From Lineus longissimus (Eukaryota > Nemertea > Pilidiophora > Heteronemertea > Lineidae), in NCBI RefSeq assembly GCF_910592395.1, contig NC_088308.1:19545501-19609500 (forward strand): DNA of 64,000 nt, read 5' to 3'. Of the stretch, positions 12,304 to 42,359 are shown in pieces (position 1 is the first letter of the stretch; each line of letters opens with the position of its first letter). A program made the position numbers and the translations under genes. The notes beneath the pieces were generated by a model, which was not told the DNA's origin, ran no database searches, and saw nothing but the letters and a program-made list of their open reading frames with translations.

Positions 12304-15300
12304 CTACTCTTGTGTTTGACATCCAACAGGGTTCCTTCTGTGACATGTCTCAAGATGATTGTCCAGTTTACTCATTGAGACAAACGTCAACGAGCAAACC
12401 TCACACTGAATGAGTTCAAAACTCGCATCTGACATCATAGATCTCTGACTAGATGGATAAGGTCCTGGTATACTTGTAGTAGCTTTGGATGGCTCATGTT
12501 TTCGTTTCTCAAAGTCCTCCTGTATTTTCATCTTGCTCTGGAATTCCTTCTGATACTGAGCCTGCAATCGCATAACCTCCATTTTTTCCTCTTTCACCTG
12601 GATAAGAATTTGGAGACAAAATTCAAAATCTGATTCCTCAAACCCGTCTTTGAGAACTCAGTTATACATGTATACACTGTGAGCCTTTCCCACTGTGTTT
12701 GTCAAGACAAGACTTCACATCGATTACTTTAGTGAATGGTTCGATTTTCTTTGAAGCACAGGGGGGAAGCATGAAGTCTTTTTGTTGAAGTTGTCCAACT
12801 CTCAAAATCATGAAAATGTTCTACTCGGTCAAACTTGTCCAACTCTCAAAAATTGAAAATGTTCTGCTAACAAAACATACCAAGGGTGTGAGGTAAGAAC
12901 AGACCCACAGCAGTTCTGTCAATCATTTTCTGGTCATATTGACCAGATTTGTTAGCTACAATGAGGGGAAATGCTGATAAAGCTCACCTCACGTTTAAGC
13001 TTCTCATTCAAGGCTCTTTCCCTTGTAAACTTATGATCCCATTGGCTCTCCTTCTTCCTCCATTCCCCTTTCTCAGCTTCGTAATCACCACGGAAAGTCT
13101 CCACCTACAAGAAAAAAGAAAATTAGAGCTCTGTTTGGTTTCAAAAGTATACTTCTTCATCAGATTGACTTATCAATGGAACATAGACAGCTCAAAATCC
13201 AACAATCAATACCTCAGGCACCACAAAAGATGGGAGTGGCATCAAAATGTACATGTAGCTGAACATGTAAACTCAAATACCCCAAATGCAAATAAATGTA
13301 TATCTCAGGACTGCAATATTCATGTTTAAAATGATTATGGACATCATACTGTAGTTTCATGAAAATAACACCACTTCGGGATATTCAAGGCCCGGCCTCT
13401 TCTCTCGAGTCTATTCACCAGAGGTAACCAATGAGTGTTTTCGCTGGCCCTTGTGATGGCTCAGCCGAGCTGTCACGGTTACCCTAAACCACTTATTACC
13501 GCAGCCCTGTTGATTCGAAGTGTTGTGGGCCTACTGGTCGATGAGTGCGCATGTGGAATGACGTAAATGGTAAGGCCACTCGCCGACCGTTTATACAGGT
13601 TGTCTCATAAAACTGAAGCACCTTTTAGATTGATCCAAACCCCCCAAAACAAAAAAAGTCCTTATTGAAACTCTGAAGAAAAATCTACAAATGCTTTCAT
13701 TAGTAAAGCAAAGTGATATTCAGGCAATGTTAGTAGTCACGAAATTCCGAAGAAAAACGAGGAGCTCATCCTCTGTTTTTCTACAACCCTCTTTTTTTGA
13801 TTTAGACTCCCTAGGCCAACGTGGGAGAAAACAGAATCGAAGTTTCTAGGATTTGTGGTTTTCTTGAGGAATTCTAGGGCCTCTTAGGCCTATAAATGAA
13901 GCCCCACTGAGGGTACCCACATTGCAGACAACCTGTGCGACAGTGGATGCTGTAGAGCTGCTGAGAAAACGACGCCGGCGCTACACCGTGACAGAAAAAC
14001 TTGCCTACCTGAGAGACCAGAAGGAGGCACTGGTGAACGGTACGGTGCGCAGTATGAGAGAGTTCGCCGCCAACTATAACATCCCCTGGGAGACGTTTAG
14101 AAGGTGGAATCTCGAGGACCTCGAGCAGAAGCAAGAAGAAGGGCATGGCCGGAAAAAGACGGTGATGGAGCCCCGTGATCCGTTATGGCCACATGTTGAG
14201 GACCAGCTTTACCAATGGCTGCAGCAGATGAGAGAGCATCGCCTCGCAGTCTCCGTTCTCGACATTCAAGATAAGGCGTTGGTAGTGTGGCAAAGCTGGT
14301 GGAACGAGTTAGCCCAAGATGTCAGAGAAGGGATTCAGCATTGTCACCCTCAGCTATGGGATTTCGACGCATCCATAGGCTGGGTGGAGTGCTTGATGAA
14401 GAGACGCCACGTGTCCCTACGGAAGGTGGCCAAGAATACAACGACCGTCCCCGCTGATGCTGCTGCAAGGATCCAGACCTTCCGAGATGCGGTTACTGGG
14501 AGCATTGATCGTCTTGATATACAGATGCGGTTCTTCTTTAACATGGACCAAACCTTTGTCCTGTTTGATATGAGAACCATGTACACGGCCAACACCACGG
14601 GGGAGAAGGCCATAGACGTCTGATCATCCAGGTCCAATACTAAGTTGGGATGCACCGTCACCCTCTGCATCGCAGCCTCTGGAGCAAAGTTGCCGGCGCA
14701 CATCACCTTCCCCAGAAGAGGTTTCGTCCGGATGTTTGCAGCCCTCCAAGACAACCCACCAGCAGATGTAAAGATTACCCTATCGGAAACTGGTTGGATG
14801 AGGGAGGAAACGGCGCACAAGTGGTTAGATGAAGTCCTATCACCCTACATCACCGACAACGAGACCGACCAGTTCCTGTTAATCGTCGATCATTATCAGG
14901 TCCACCGGACAGAGAACTTCTGGATGAGAGTCCGCGACATGAGAGGCAGCCTGGATTACGTACCTGCTGGTTGCACATCCCTCGTACAACCGTTAGACGT
15001 TGCAGTCATGAAGTCCTTCAAATGTCACGTACGGTGACAATGGAAATCGTGGAAGAAGGACCACACGGACGAAAGAGGAGACTGCCCTCACATCGGCCTG
15101 AGAGACGTGACCAACATCATCAGAGATGCCTGGGATGGTGTTGATGAGGACGTTATCGTCAACTGATTTGAAGCATCGTTTCAACCAAGGCCAATCGAAG
15201 CTGGACCACATGCTATCTTGGAGGAAGAAGAGGAGACTGCCGTGGATGGACCAGAGTTCGTGACTGTAGTCGAGGAGGACATTGTGATGGACTTGAATTG

Positions 15301-18300
15301 ACTGTGGGTGTTGTGAATGATTGTGGGTACGATTCTGAAAGCTGGACAATCTAATAATGTGTATCTTTAGCTTTGAAAAAAAATTGAATCGGGATTTGCA
15401 TTGTTCTTTTTTATTCCTTCACTGATCACTTCGGACAAGACTGTACATTCAGAGGGATGTTCGGTTTTGTCTCCAGATATGTGACGGACAACTTCTCATT
15501 CTTACCAATTTCGCACTGCAAAGTATCTTTGAAAGCCCGAAGCTGGTAAGGGATGATAAGACCCGAAGACATGCTCCATTACCTCCCTGAGCAGTGCCTC
15601 ACTTTGAAAGGGCAGGTCAGTCCCTAAAACCAGCAGAAGCCAATATGTCAGTTGGGCTTTTTTCATGGACACCCTGTACACTATCAGCCATTAGCACTGG
15701 GACACCCTTTACACTACCAATGACGATTAGTTGAAAATGTTCTGGGACACTCAGTACAATGGCCGAAGACCCGATCCCATTATCCCATTCATAGGAGACC
15801 TACGAATCGGTTTCAACAACCCAAACAATAAGGATTGGACTCAAAACTGAAGCATATTGGATATGAGGCCTGGACAACCCTCTCTGGAATCCCAGCCAAT
15901 GATCGGCCTTCTCAACAGCTCTGTTCGCCACCCTATGAGTTAGGGGCGGCGACACCGACGGTTAATGAAGAGGTGTTATTTTCATGAAACTACAGTATAT
16001 TCATTGGCACAGATCACCGTAAAGGCCCGATTCCACCAGGGAGTTGCAGTTGCCATCTCACATGAAAACATGACACCAGCAATTTTGGGAATTAGAAATT
16101 ACCTGCAAATGTAGTTGGCCTCCTATGATGTTACTTCTGCTTCCCACCATCTATGCTGGCGGGTAATTTGAATCAGGCCATGCAGTTGAAAAAATCATTT
16201 ATGTTCTTAGCTGACAAGACATTGTTGGAAAGTTTGCATTTTGCAGGTCTTGTCACACAATGCTCCGAGATCACAAAGACCCTTTGACAAGCTCTATAGA
16301 CTGCCAGTTGTGAAGGTGGGGATTGAAGTTCTCGTTCTGATTGAGATTATTACAGACAGAAAAAATCAGAAAGATTTTCCAACCTGATGTCTAAGATGCT
16401 TGCATTCTTCCACAAGTGCTTTATTTTTGTCCTTTTCTGCTTTCAGGAGTTTCTGCAACCCATTTTCACTAGCTTCAAACATTTCGTTCATTGTACGGTG
16501 CATTTCCTACAAAAGAGAAACAAAATATTATTATCATATGCTAAGGTCCAACATGAACAGGGATGTCAACTACATGTACAGGAGAGTTTTCTTGACAGGA
16601 TATCAAAGTACAGTGGAACCTAGCGGACACCTCTCTATTAAGCACAACCTCTCTATTATAAAGGACACTAGTTTTGGTCCCAAATTAGTAGTTTCCTTTC
16701 AATTTGACCTCTCTAATTAGGACACCTCTCTATTAAGGATAGCACTTGTCAGTCCCGAGGGTGTCCTTAATAGAGAGGTGCTACTGTATAGTGCTCACTA
16801 ACCCGAGCTTCTCTTTCAAATTTGTTCTTCTCCATCAAATACTCGTGATTGCTGGCTTCCAGCCTCTCTATCTTGTAAATCATACCATCAATGCTAGGGG
16901 CTACCACAACGCTAGTCTCAGGGGATGGATTATGCTGGAAGATGAAAACAGAAAATGAAGGGCCAAGTGAAACGCTTTTACACACCTGTCATGCCATTGC
17001 ATCATGATGCATGGTACTGGTAATGACAATTTCCTGCAAAAGTCACTGAAATGGCCAGTAGCAACACAGAGTTGTCAATAAGAGTTCAAAGTTTCAGATT
17101 ACCCCTAACCGTCAAGGAGAATATAAACTGCTGTCAATACGGTCCAAGCCATCATATCAGGAGTAAGTCAAACTGGCCCAGGTTGAGTAATAATTTGCAG
17201 TGCCTCCATAAAAGGTGTCAGAATTACCAGTTACATTGTACAATATGCAACAATTGAAATACATACCTGAACATCAATTCTTGGTAACATGTGCTGAGCT
17301 TCATCCAGTCTACTTTCAAGAACAGCTATTTTATTTGAAAGCCGTTCATTTTCTTGTCTGAGAAGGATGTCCTCCTTCAGTTGCATCGGCCTACCATTTT
17401 CATCCAAAATGAGCTCGCTGCTGGTATCCTTGATATTTTGTCTTAGACGAAAGTTCTCATTCTCTAGCACCTGCCTCCGACTCTCCTGAAATATGGAACA
17501 AGAAGGGGCGGGGTCACTCTAGATGTCCAGTACGGTCCAGACAACAATGGCAGCAGCACGTCTGACATATTTTCATAAAAATTAATTATAAAACAGTCCA
17601 AAGTACATATGAAAAATATTATCAAAGCTAGATCTATCAAAGCTAGACAATTGGCATGTTTGGGATGGTCTGCAGTGTGCAAGTGCTCAAACAGCTGTTA
17701 TGTGAGCAATCAATGTTCCTCCTTTTTTCTGTGAAATGAACACAGGAAAAATCCAATAGAATGATTTCAAGGACGTCATCACAGGCCATGTTGGAGGGAC
17801 AGACAAAAGAAAGCAGTCCCAAAAGACCATTTGATTCAGTTAAGTCAGGCATAACAAATCATTGTTCTGCCCTCCAACATGCCTGACCGTGAAAACACTT
17901 TATTGCATGTACGTGTATATGTAATCTGATATCTTGTTAGGATGACATCATCTGACATCTTAAAAGACAGATGTCAGAATCATACCAGACTGCTGTCAGA
18001 ACGACATCAGATTTTCCTATGATGTTATTTCTGCTTCCCACCATCTATGCTGGCGGGTAATTTGAATCAGGCCATGCAGTTGAAAAAATCATTTATGTTC
18101 TTAGCTGACAAGACATTGTTGGAAAGTTTGCATTTTGCAGGTCTTGTCACACAATGCTCCGAGATCACAAAGACCCTTTGACAAGCTCTATAGACTACCA
18201 GTTATAAAGGTGGGGATTGAAGTTCTCATTCTGATTGAGACGATTACAGACAGAAAAAATCAGAAAGATTTTCCAACCTGATGTCTAAGATGCTTGCATT

Positions 18301-20394
18301 CTTCCACAAGTGCTTTATTTTTGTCCTTTTCTGCTTTCAGGAGTTTCTGCAACTCATTTTCACTAGCTTCAAACATTTCGTTCATTGTACGGTACATTTC
18401 CTACAAAAGAGAAACAAAATATTATTATCATATGCTAAGGTCCAACATGAACAGGGATGTCAACTACATGTACAGGAGAGTTTTCTTGACAGGATATCAA
18501 AGTATAGTGCTCACTAACCCGAACTTCTCTTTCAAGTTTGTTCTTCTCCATCAAATACTCGTGATTGCTGGCTTCCAGCCTCTCTATCTTGTAAATCATA
18601 CCATCAATGCTAGGGGCTACCACAACGCTAGTCTCAGGGGATGGATTATGCTGGAAGATGAAAACAGAAAATGAAGGGCCAAGTGAAACGCTTTTTCACA
18701 CCTGTCACGCCATTGCATCATGATGCATGGTACAGGTAATGACAATTTCATGCAAAAGTTACTGAAATGGCCAGTAGCAACAAAGAGTTGTCAATAAGAG
18801 TTCAAAGTTTCAGATTACCCCTAACGGTCAAGGAGAATATAAACTGCTGTCAATACGGTCTAAGCCATCATATCAGGAGTAAGTCAAACTGGCCCAGGTT
18901 GAGTAATAATAATATGCAGTGCCTCCATAAAGGTGTCAGAATTACCAGTTACATTGTACAATATGCAACAATTGAAATACATACCTGAACATCAATTCTT
19001 GGTAACATGTGCTGAGCTTCATCCAGTCTACTTTCAAGAACAGCTATTTTATTTGAAAGCCGTTCATTTTCTTGTCTGAGAAGGATGTCCTCCTTCAGTT
19101 GCATCGGCCTACCATTTTCATCCAAAATGAGCTCGCTGCTGGTACCCTTGATATTTTGTCTTAGACGAAAGTTCTCATTCTCTAGCACCTGCCTCCGACT
19201 CTCCTGAAATATGGAACAAGAAGGGGCGGGGTCACTCTAGATGTCCAGTACGGTCCAGACAACAATGGCAGCAGCACGTCTGACATATTTTCATAAAAAT
19301 TAATTATAAAACAGTCCAAAGTACATATGAAAAATATTATCAAAGCTAGATCTATCAAAGCTAGACAATTGGCATGTTTGGGATGGTCTGCAGTGTGCAA
19401 GTGCTCAAACAGTTGTTATGTGAGCAATCAATGTTCCTCCTTTTTGCTGTGAAATGAACACATGAAAAATCCAATAGAATGGTTTCACGTGACATCATCA
19501 CAGGCCATGTTGGAGGCACAGACAAAAGACCATTTGATTCAGTTAAGTCAGGCATAACAAATCATTGTTCTGCCCTCCAACATCAGGCTGACCGTGAAAA
19601 CACTTTATTGCATGTACATGTAATCTGATATCTTGTTAGGATGACATGATCTGACATCTTAAAAGACAGATGTCAGGATCAAACCAGACTGCTGTCAGAA
19701 CGACATCAGATTTTCCTTAAATTGAATATAGAAGACAGAATATTATGATGGATTTATGGTTTCATGATAGCAGTTGAAGAAAGCCATCACCACATTATAC
19801 TACTCAGGCACAAAAGCCTCAACCAGCTCATACCGATTGGGCAAAGTCTTCATCAGATGGTTTCCTTGCCAGCTCACATTCCAGAACTGCCACTTGCTGT
19901 CTCAGAGCCTCATTTTCCTTACTGACTTTTTGAAAAATATCTGAAGAAACACCATCTGTACCAGTATTACGCCTAGGATCCTCTAAAATAGCATCATCAC
20001 TATTGCTGATTTTCTGCTTTGCAAATCTTCTGTCTCTCTCAATATTACATGTAGCACCGTCAAACGAATCTCCAAGTTGAAGATGAGTCATGTCCCCACA
20101 TTGACCTTCACTTTGACTTTCAACACTCATCTGAAATTTGTCTCTAATTCCGTTATTTTCAGTCATATTTTCATTTTTCCTTTGTATCATTTGGTCTGAG
20201 TCTCTAGCAAATCTGTGACCACTATCACGGACCTCGTCTCCCACAGGAACAATTATCTTCTCATCCACAGATGATTCACCTTCAACACATGTGTTGTAGC
20301 TATCATAACTACCGCTCTCAATGCTTTGGCTCAGAACACTTAAAGACACATTAGGTCTTTTTTCTTCAATACTTCCTTCTTGACTCATACTCAT
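12304..20394 (-). CDS. UBAN-like coiled-coil protein, paralogue B (C2HC zinc finger)
   Basis: Probable ubiquitin-chain-binding adaptor of the TNIP/optineurin/NEMO type. Nine coding exons, all phase 0: 20394-19834, 19203-18985, 18650-18519, 18400-18278, 17485-17267, 16934-16803, 16506-16384, 13104-12988, 12597-12304. They give 639 residues. Exons 5-7 are near-identical copies of exons 2-4 (219, 132 and 123 bp). Coiled coil fills exons 2-9. Exon 8 (VETFRGDYEAEKGEW) is the diverged counterpart of A's UBAN-like exon. The last exon ends in a C-x2-C-x12-H-x3-C finger (CEVCSLTF...HLETC), as in optineurin and NEMO. The start MSMSQEGSIEE matches A's MKRGGSVKE. The first exon runs up to an acceptor at about 20503 and is open upstream, so a longer N-terminus is possible. 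A Tigger element lies in intron 7. Confidence 0.75.
13349..15995 (+). mobile_element. pogo/Tigger-type DNA transposon, 2647 bp, complete ends
   Basis: Perfect 24-bp terminal inverted repeats: CTGTAGTTTCATGAAAATAA... at 13349 and its complement ending at 15995. TA dinucleotides flank both ends (13347-13348 and 15996-15997), as expected for a TA target-site duplication. It encodes a DDE transposase on the plus strand, opposite to the host gene, and sits in the intron between exons 7 and 8 of paralogue B. Both termini are intact, so the insertion is not ancient, but the transposase frame is broken. Confidence 0.92.
13922..15301 (+). pseudogene. pogo/Tigger-like transposase with three in-frame TGA codons
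   Basis: One reading frame runs from about 13868 to the final TGA at 15299-15301 with no frameshift. It is interrupted by TGA at 14621, 15035 and 15164. The N-terminus has a psq-type helix-turn-helix (RRRRYTVTEKLAYLRDQ, then FAANYNIPWETFRRW). The DDE triad is visible: D in FFNMDQTF, D in LLIVDHYQVH, and the last D in TSLVQPLDVAVMKSFK, the usual pogo LQPLD context. No ATG opens the frame before the HTH, so the true start is lost or lies in an upstream exon. The stops fit CGA-to-TGA or TGG-to-TGA changes. Presumed inactive. Confidence 0.9.
16122..18016. repeat. Tandem segmental duplication, left copy (with MITE)
   Basis: About 1.9 kb nearly identical to the block immediately to its right (18015-19714). 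It covers exons 5-7 of paralogue B and their introns. The junctions share the word CCTATGATGTTA (16123 and 18017) and end in GACATCAGATTTTCC. This copy is longer because it carries the 176-bp MITE at 16611-16786; a few small indels also differ between the copies. Confidence 0.93.
16611..16786. mobile_element. 176-bp MITE with TA target-site duplication (Tc1/mariner/pogo type)
   Basis: Starts CAGTGGAACCTAGCGGACAC and ends with GAGGTGCTACTG. The ends are inverted repeats sharing ACCTCTCTATTAAG. TA flanks both sides (16609-16610 and 16787-16788). The right-hand duplicate carries the empty site, CAAAGTATAGTGC at about 18500, which proves the exact insertion and a TA duplication. There is no coding capacity. 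Confidence 0.93.
18015..19714. repeat. Tandem segmental duplication, right copy (without MITE)
   Basis: About 1.7 kb carrying exons 2-4 of paralogue B. Coding differences from the left copy are few (for example KGTSS against KDTSS, and KLEREVR against KFEREAR), so the duplication is recent or has been homogenised. Both copies keep open frames and splice sites. Confidence 0.93.
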
Positions 20395-20502
20395 AGTTAT
20401 GATGAAGCAGGAAAGTTCAGTGTCAGCTAATCTGAAAGTTTTTTTGGTTATGACTCCTTGCCGACAATTTTTAAATTTTCCACTTCTCAGTTGATCAGTA
20501 AC

Positions 20503-22079
20503 CTGGAACAAAAATTTGACACTACATGAATATATATCAAGTAACATAGGACAATATTTTACCATAATTGAAAACCAGAATAGTACAATGTAAGGAAAGG
20601 AGTAATGATTGAACCATTGTGCAAATGTCCCGATTAACAGGACCTCAGTGGATTCCTACTCCTTCTACCTTGACCTTTCATGGCCATTTTCACAATCTTT
20701 TTAGATCTACCCCTTAACGAAACTTGATTCATAGCCCCGCATCCGTCCTCACACACGACAGACACGAGAGTGTCCGAATCAAACTTGTTTGAGGACTCGG
20801 AGTCCGAATAAAGACTCATCTAGAACTGATATTTGTTCGAGAACAAGGAGTCAAATATAACTGAGATCTCACTCTCAGTCAGCCGCGCATCCAAAAATGT
20901 ACACAGATATTCTACCACACTTATCAATTACGGCAGTACTGCCGCTACAAAGTAAATACTCACACTTGTCAATTGGTTAGTGCATGTTTACCTAATTTGT
21001 TGTAACATGTAAATCGTAGTTTTGCCAGAGCAGGACTGCCAGGAGACCATAAATTATAATAGTCGAGCCAGAAACCGAAATTGAGTCTAAACAAGATTAT
21101 GGGTTTTCCCCATATATGGAGCGCTGATGGACCATAAAATCAGTTTGCTGAGTTGGGTTGATCACGTGGTTGATTTCAGGCCAGTGTACTGCGTGTCTTG
21201 GGCAGGACACTTTACACTCTCGAAGTGGGATCTCAGGTAAACTTTTTTTATCTCATCTGTCAGATTGTGCGAGGCAAGTTGTATCGTTTGGATTCTGAAG
21301 TCCCTCTCTCATGATATAGTTTTGGCCTTGACTCATTGTATAGCAAGGCACTTTAATCTTAGAGTAACTAAATTTGGCCTTTCTCGGTTTTACAAGGTTC
21401 TATTATTTTGTTTGATAGCGCGCCCCATATATGCTCATAACCTTATTAGCCAATGAAAATCGCTGTTACATCTGTGAGCCATGGAAGTGTTGTGTCATGG
21501 CCGTCGTTTCATCATTTCTTATGATTTGTTCTGTTATCTGTAAGAAAACAACATAATACGCTTTCGTAATGACAAGCTTTCCTAACTGGATGAGTTGTAG
21601 ATGCTGAAATATTCTCAATGATTTTTTTACAACAGCTTTGATTGACACGAATAGCTGTTTTCAACCTATATTAGTGTGGTATAATTCACTCATCTCATGA
21701 ATCACTGGAAAGGAAAGTAGCCTAAAAAATCTAGAAAAATCTGAGAGGAAACAATCACAATGTAGGCCTACACTATTCTCATGCACTGAACCACTCTTGT
21801 GTAAAGATTTGGGCTAAATGTCCAGATGTATCTTGGTTTCGATCTGTCAATATTTATTAAAAAAAGGGTATTGGATATTCCATTTTCTATATTTAAATTA
21901 ATGCTCTTGCTTGGGAACAACGTTTACGAAGACGTCACGTCACGTAGTAAGTAATGTAAAACCAGCAGAGCTGCAATACATCGTGAAGTGACGACGGCCA
22001 ATACTATGTAAACTATGTTACCCAATCAAGTGTGTGAATCTATTGTAGGTCGAATTATTATCTTCTTCTTTTCACTCAG
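20503..22079. other. Divergent intergenic region between paralogue B and HERC4
   Basis: About 1.6 kb between the first recognised exon of B (minus) and the first recognised exon of HERC4 (plus). Untranslated first exons and promoters of both probably lie here, but none can be placed. A minus-strand 61-codon frame at 20634-20819 (MSLYSDSESSNKFDSDTLV) is serine/acid-rich and could be an upstream exon of B; no good donor was found. Around 21150-21240 there is a SINE-like word, GTGTCTTGGGCAGGACACTT. Confidence 0.45.
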
Positions 22080-22080
22080 G

Positions 22081-22246
22081 GATACCAGTCTATGAGACAT
22101 GAGTCGAGAGAACAAAAAGCTAATCCTGTGGATGGCTGAATGAACTTTTGAAGATACAAGACTATGAGTCATCATGCTTTGTAAATGCTGATAATAGAGA
22201 TTCACCTGATAACAACAGATTTTTTGGAAGAACACAAAACAGCAAG
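22081..22246 (+). other. 5' untranslated part of the first coding HERC4 exon
   Basis: A polypyrimidine-AG acceptor (TTCTTTTCACTCAG) ends at 22080 and opens the exon. In the HERC4 frame a TAA lies at 22121-22123, and no ATG occurs in this frame before 22247, so translation must start there. At least one upstream non-coding exon is implied. Confidence 0.6.
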
Positions 22247-39909
<17,663 letters not shown>

Positions 39910-41125
39910 TATCCCTCCTTGGCCTCGTTTGTTATTTATTGGTGCTTGTTTGGGATCTTTATGCAAAACGTTGTAAAACTCTTGGCCTCGCGGATTGGGT
40001 CAAGTGTTGTCAGGTTGATGTTGGAGTTTTTGACAAGTTGTCTCTTGTTGAACTGAACCCGCAGCTACTGGTCATTCTTGGTTCTTTGATTGGAAATTTT
40101 GAATGACACCACTGCAGTTCTTTTATGGTGGATTGTTTCTCCAGAACATTCTGGAAAACTTTAAACATTTGAGAAATTTAGACATGAAGTTGTTATGTGC
40201 AAAGTTTTGTTTATTCTATATAGAGCACCTGTGTTGTATATTGCAATCATGCCAAATTCGTCCATATTTTGTTGTTTTAATGTAGTGAGGTGCTCTATTG
40301 ATGTAATTGATTTTTCATGCAGTAAAACTTGCACCCCATTCATTGTTTATTTAAAGTGTCTGTCAGATGTGGTTATTTGTTTAATGAGCTTATGTTCCAA
40401 TGAATTGTCTGAATATGTTGGCTTTTTCATACTCTAGTTGTGTTCAAAACCATCAAATATTTGCTGTGTGGCTATAGTGTGGTCGATAGCTTCACATGAT
40501 AAAATCATGTCACAACCATTATAATCCAAAAAACGTTTCTTTTCTTTCTAATGGTGTGCTTCATTAATTGATGCCACCATGGAAAATGTAAGGAAATATC
40601 CAAGGAGTGGCCAAATTTATGTAAACGTTGTTCCCGATTAAAAATATGGATCTATAGACACCAAAACCACCAGCTCGGTGTCAATTACCGGTACCTAAAC
40701 CTGAGGTTCTGGTTTGGTGTCTTGATCGAGGCGATGATGTATTCACCCCTCGTTTGAAATATATCTAAGTTGGTCAATCATTGCCTGGTGTTTGGGCGGG
40801 ATAAAACATGAACATGTACTTGCATTGAATTCCCCAGTTGCATGCCACTTTCACATTGAAAAAGTGATCGTTTCTGACTGTTTGATATACAAGTCATATT
40901 ATCAACAAGCTTGGTAATGATGATGAAAGTGTTTATTTTGATATTAGAGTATTTAACAATTTATATTGTTGCAGATGAAATGTTAAGGGCAGATATTTTC
41001 TCTTAATGCAAGAGGCCTGGTGGTGAGTAGCCAGCGAAAGGGAAATGTATCTTAGAAGCTTTGCCAGTTGCTTGAATCAATATTATTAGTGTGATCAAAA
41101 TGAATAAATGGTATTTGTTATTTTT
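39910..41125 (+). other. HERC4 3' untranslated region and flank
   Basis: T-rich sequence following the TGA. The first canonical AATAAA seen on the plus strand is at 41103-41108, which would give a 3' UTR of about 1.2 kb. Earlier ATTAAA at about 40637 is an alternative. The open frames here are shadows. Confidence 0.45.
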
Positions 41126-42350
41126 ACCAAAAAATGAGTTAGGCCTACTACGCTGCAGGTTGGGACATCTCAGTTTCTCAAACAAAGTCAAGGTAAAGAT
41201 GACTTCAAAGCACCTTTGTGCATGAGACCCTAAATCTGTTAGAATCTTAAACTTTTATTCCTGAGAGCTCTTTTCACTTAAATGTTGCAACACTATCACG
41301 CTGTTGATAGTTGGTTTGTCGGTTCGCGTCACCTGCTCGTGCCTATATAGGTCACCTTCACCTACTTGTTGTGAATCTATGTGACTCTCATTCTTATCAA
41401 CTGAGATTATTTTTGACTGATTCTGTCTGGTAATGTGCGCGTATTTGCAAACATGGAATCTGGAATGATTGGAAAAAACTGATCTTTTAACTTATTAAAG
41501 CAATATGTACATTTTAATTTGAACAGCTTCCCTAATGAATATTGTATAATTTTCAGTTTGATAACCACTTTTAATAATAATCAAGAAATTCATCTAATAA
41601 AATGCACTGTCTGTCAAATTAGTTGTTCCATCTGGTGGAGCTTCTTTGATTTTCACCAACTGAACTGGCAGTCGGGTGTGTCAGTATCAAAATTGTATGT
41701 TTCACACATTTCCCATCCTCTTCAGAAGGAGTAGATTGATACACTGAAAATGGTCCATGGGATGGTGATAATTATTTGGCAGACGTGATTTCATTGTAAA
41801 CATACGTGTATCTGGTCGATCATATTGCATCACTTTACTGATGATCAGAGTCTTCCTTCAGAAGTTTATGATGTCTATCAACATCGACACTATTAACAGC
41901 AATCCTTAAGGGTATCATTTCAGGGGCATAATTAACATATCACAACTCCACTTTGAAGGGGTTAAAGTGAGTTCCTGACTGGTACTAATATTTACCTGTA
42001 TATGTGCTTAGGGTGTTCCTCTATAGAGGGCAATTTGGGTTCACATCAGAAAATGTTAGTACACGTATTTACTTCCACTTGACAATGTAGGCTGGACCGT
42101 ACAAGACCACCGGCCTTGTTGTTCATGTACCTACTCCATTGTTCATTTTCCTACCATCTCCTCTCCAAGCTTCTTTTAAAATGAGATTTATTTTCAAAAT
42201 GTTTGTTTGTAACTTATCCTTTTCAAAAATAAGTATCTGCAATGCGTTCTTAAATTTTTGTTTTTCAGTTTTCTTTCGTTTTAATTCAGTCAGTATTGAG
42301 CCGGAAGGCCTGGGCATTTCAGTCAACTATAAAATAGAGACCAACGAAAG
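41126..42350. other. Intergenic, nothing recognised
   Basis: No exon-like frames with family similarity, RNA gene or clear repeat seen. AT-rich, with a T-rich run near 42240. Confidence 0.4.
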
Positions 42351-42359
42351 GGTGTATGT

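Noticed and set aside
14621-15166. TGA codons in the transposase as selenocysteine or readthrough
   Set aside because: Three TGAs lie at unrelated positions, and I saw no SECIS-like reason for them. Ordinary decay of a transposon is simpler.
22148-22246. Extended HERC4 N-terminus (KIQDYESSCFVN...)
   Set aside because: This frame has no ATG after the TAA at 22121 until 22247. Position 22148 is TTG, and human HERC4 aligns from the ATG at 22247.
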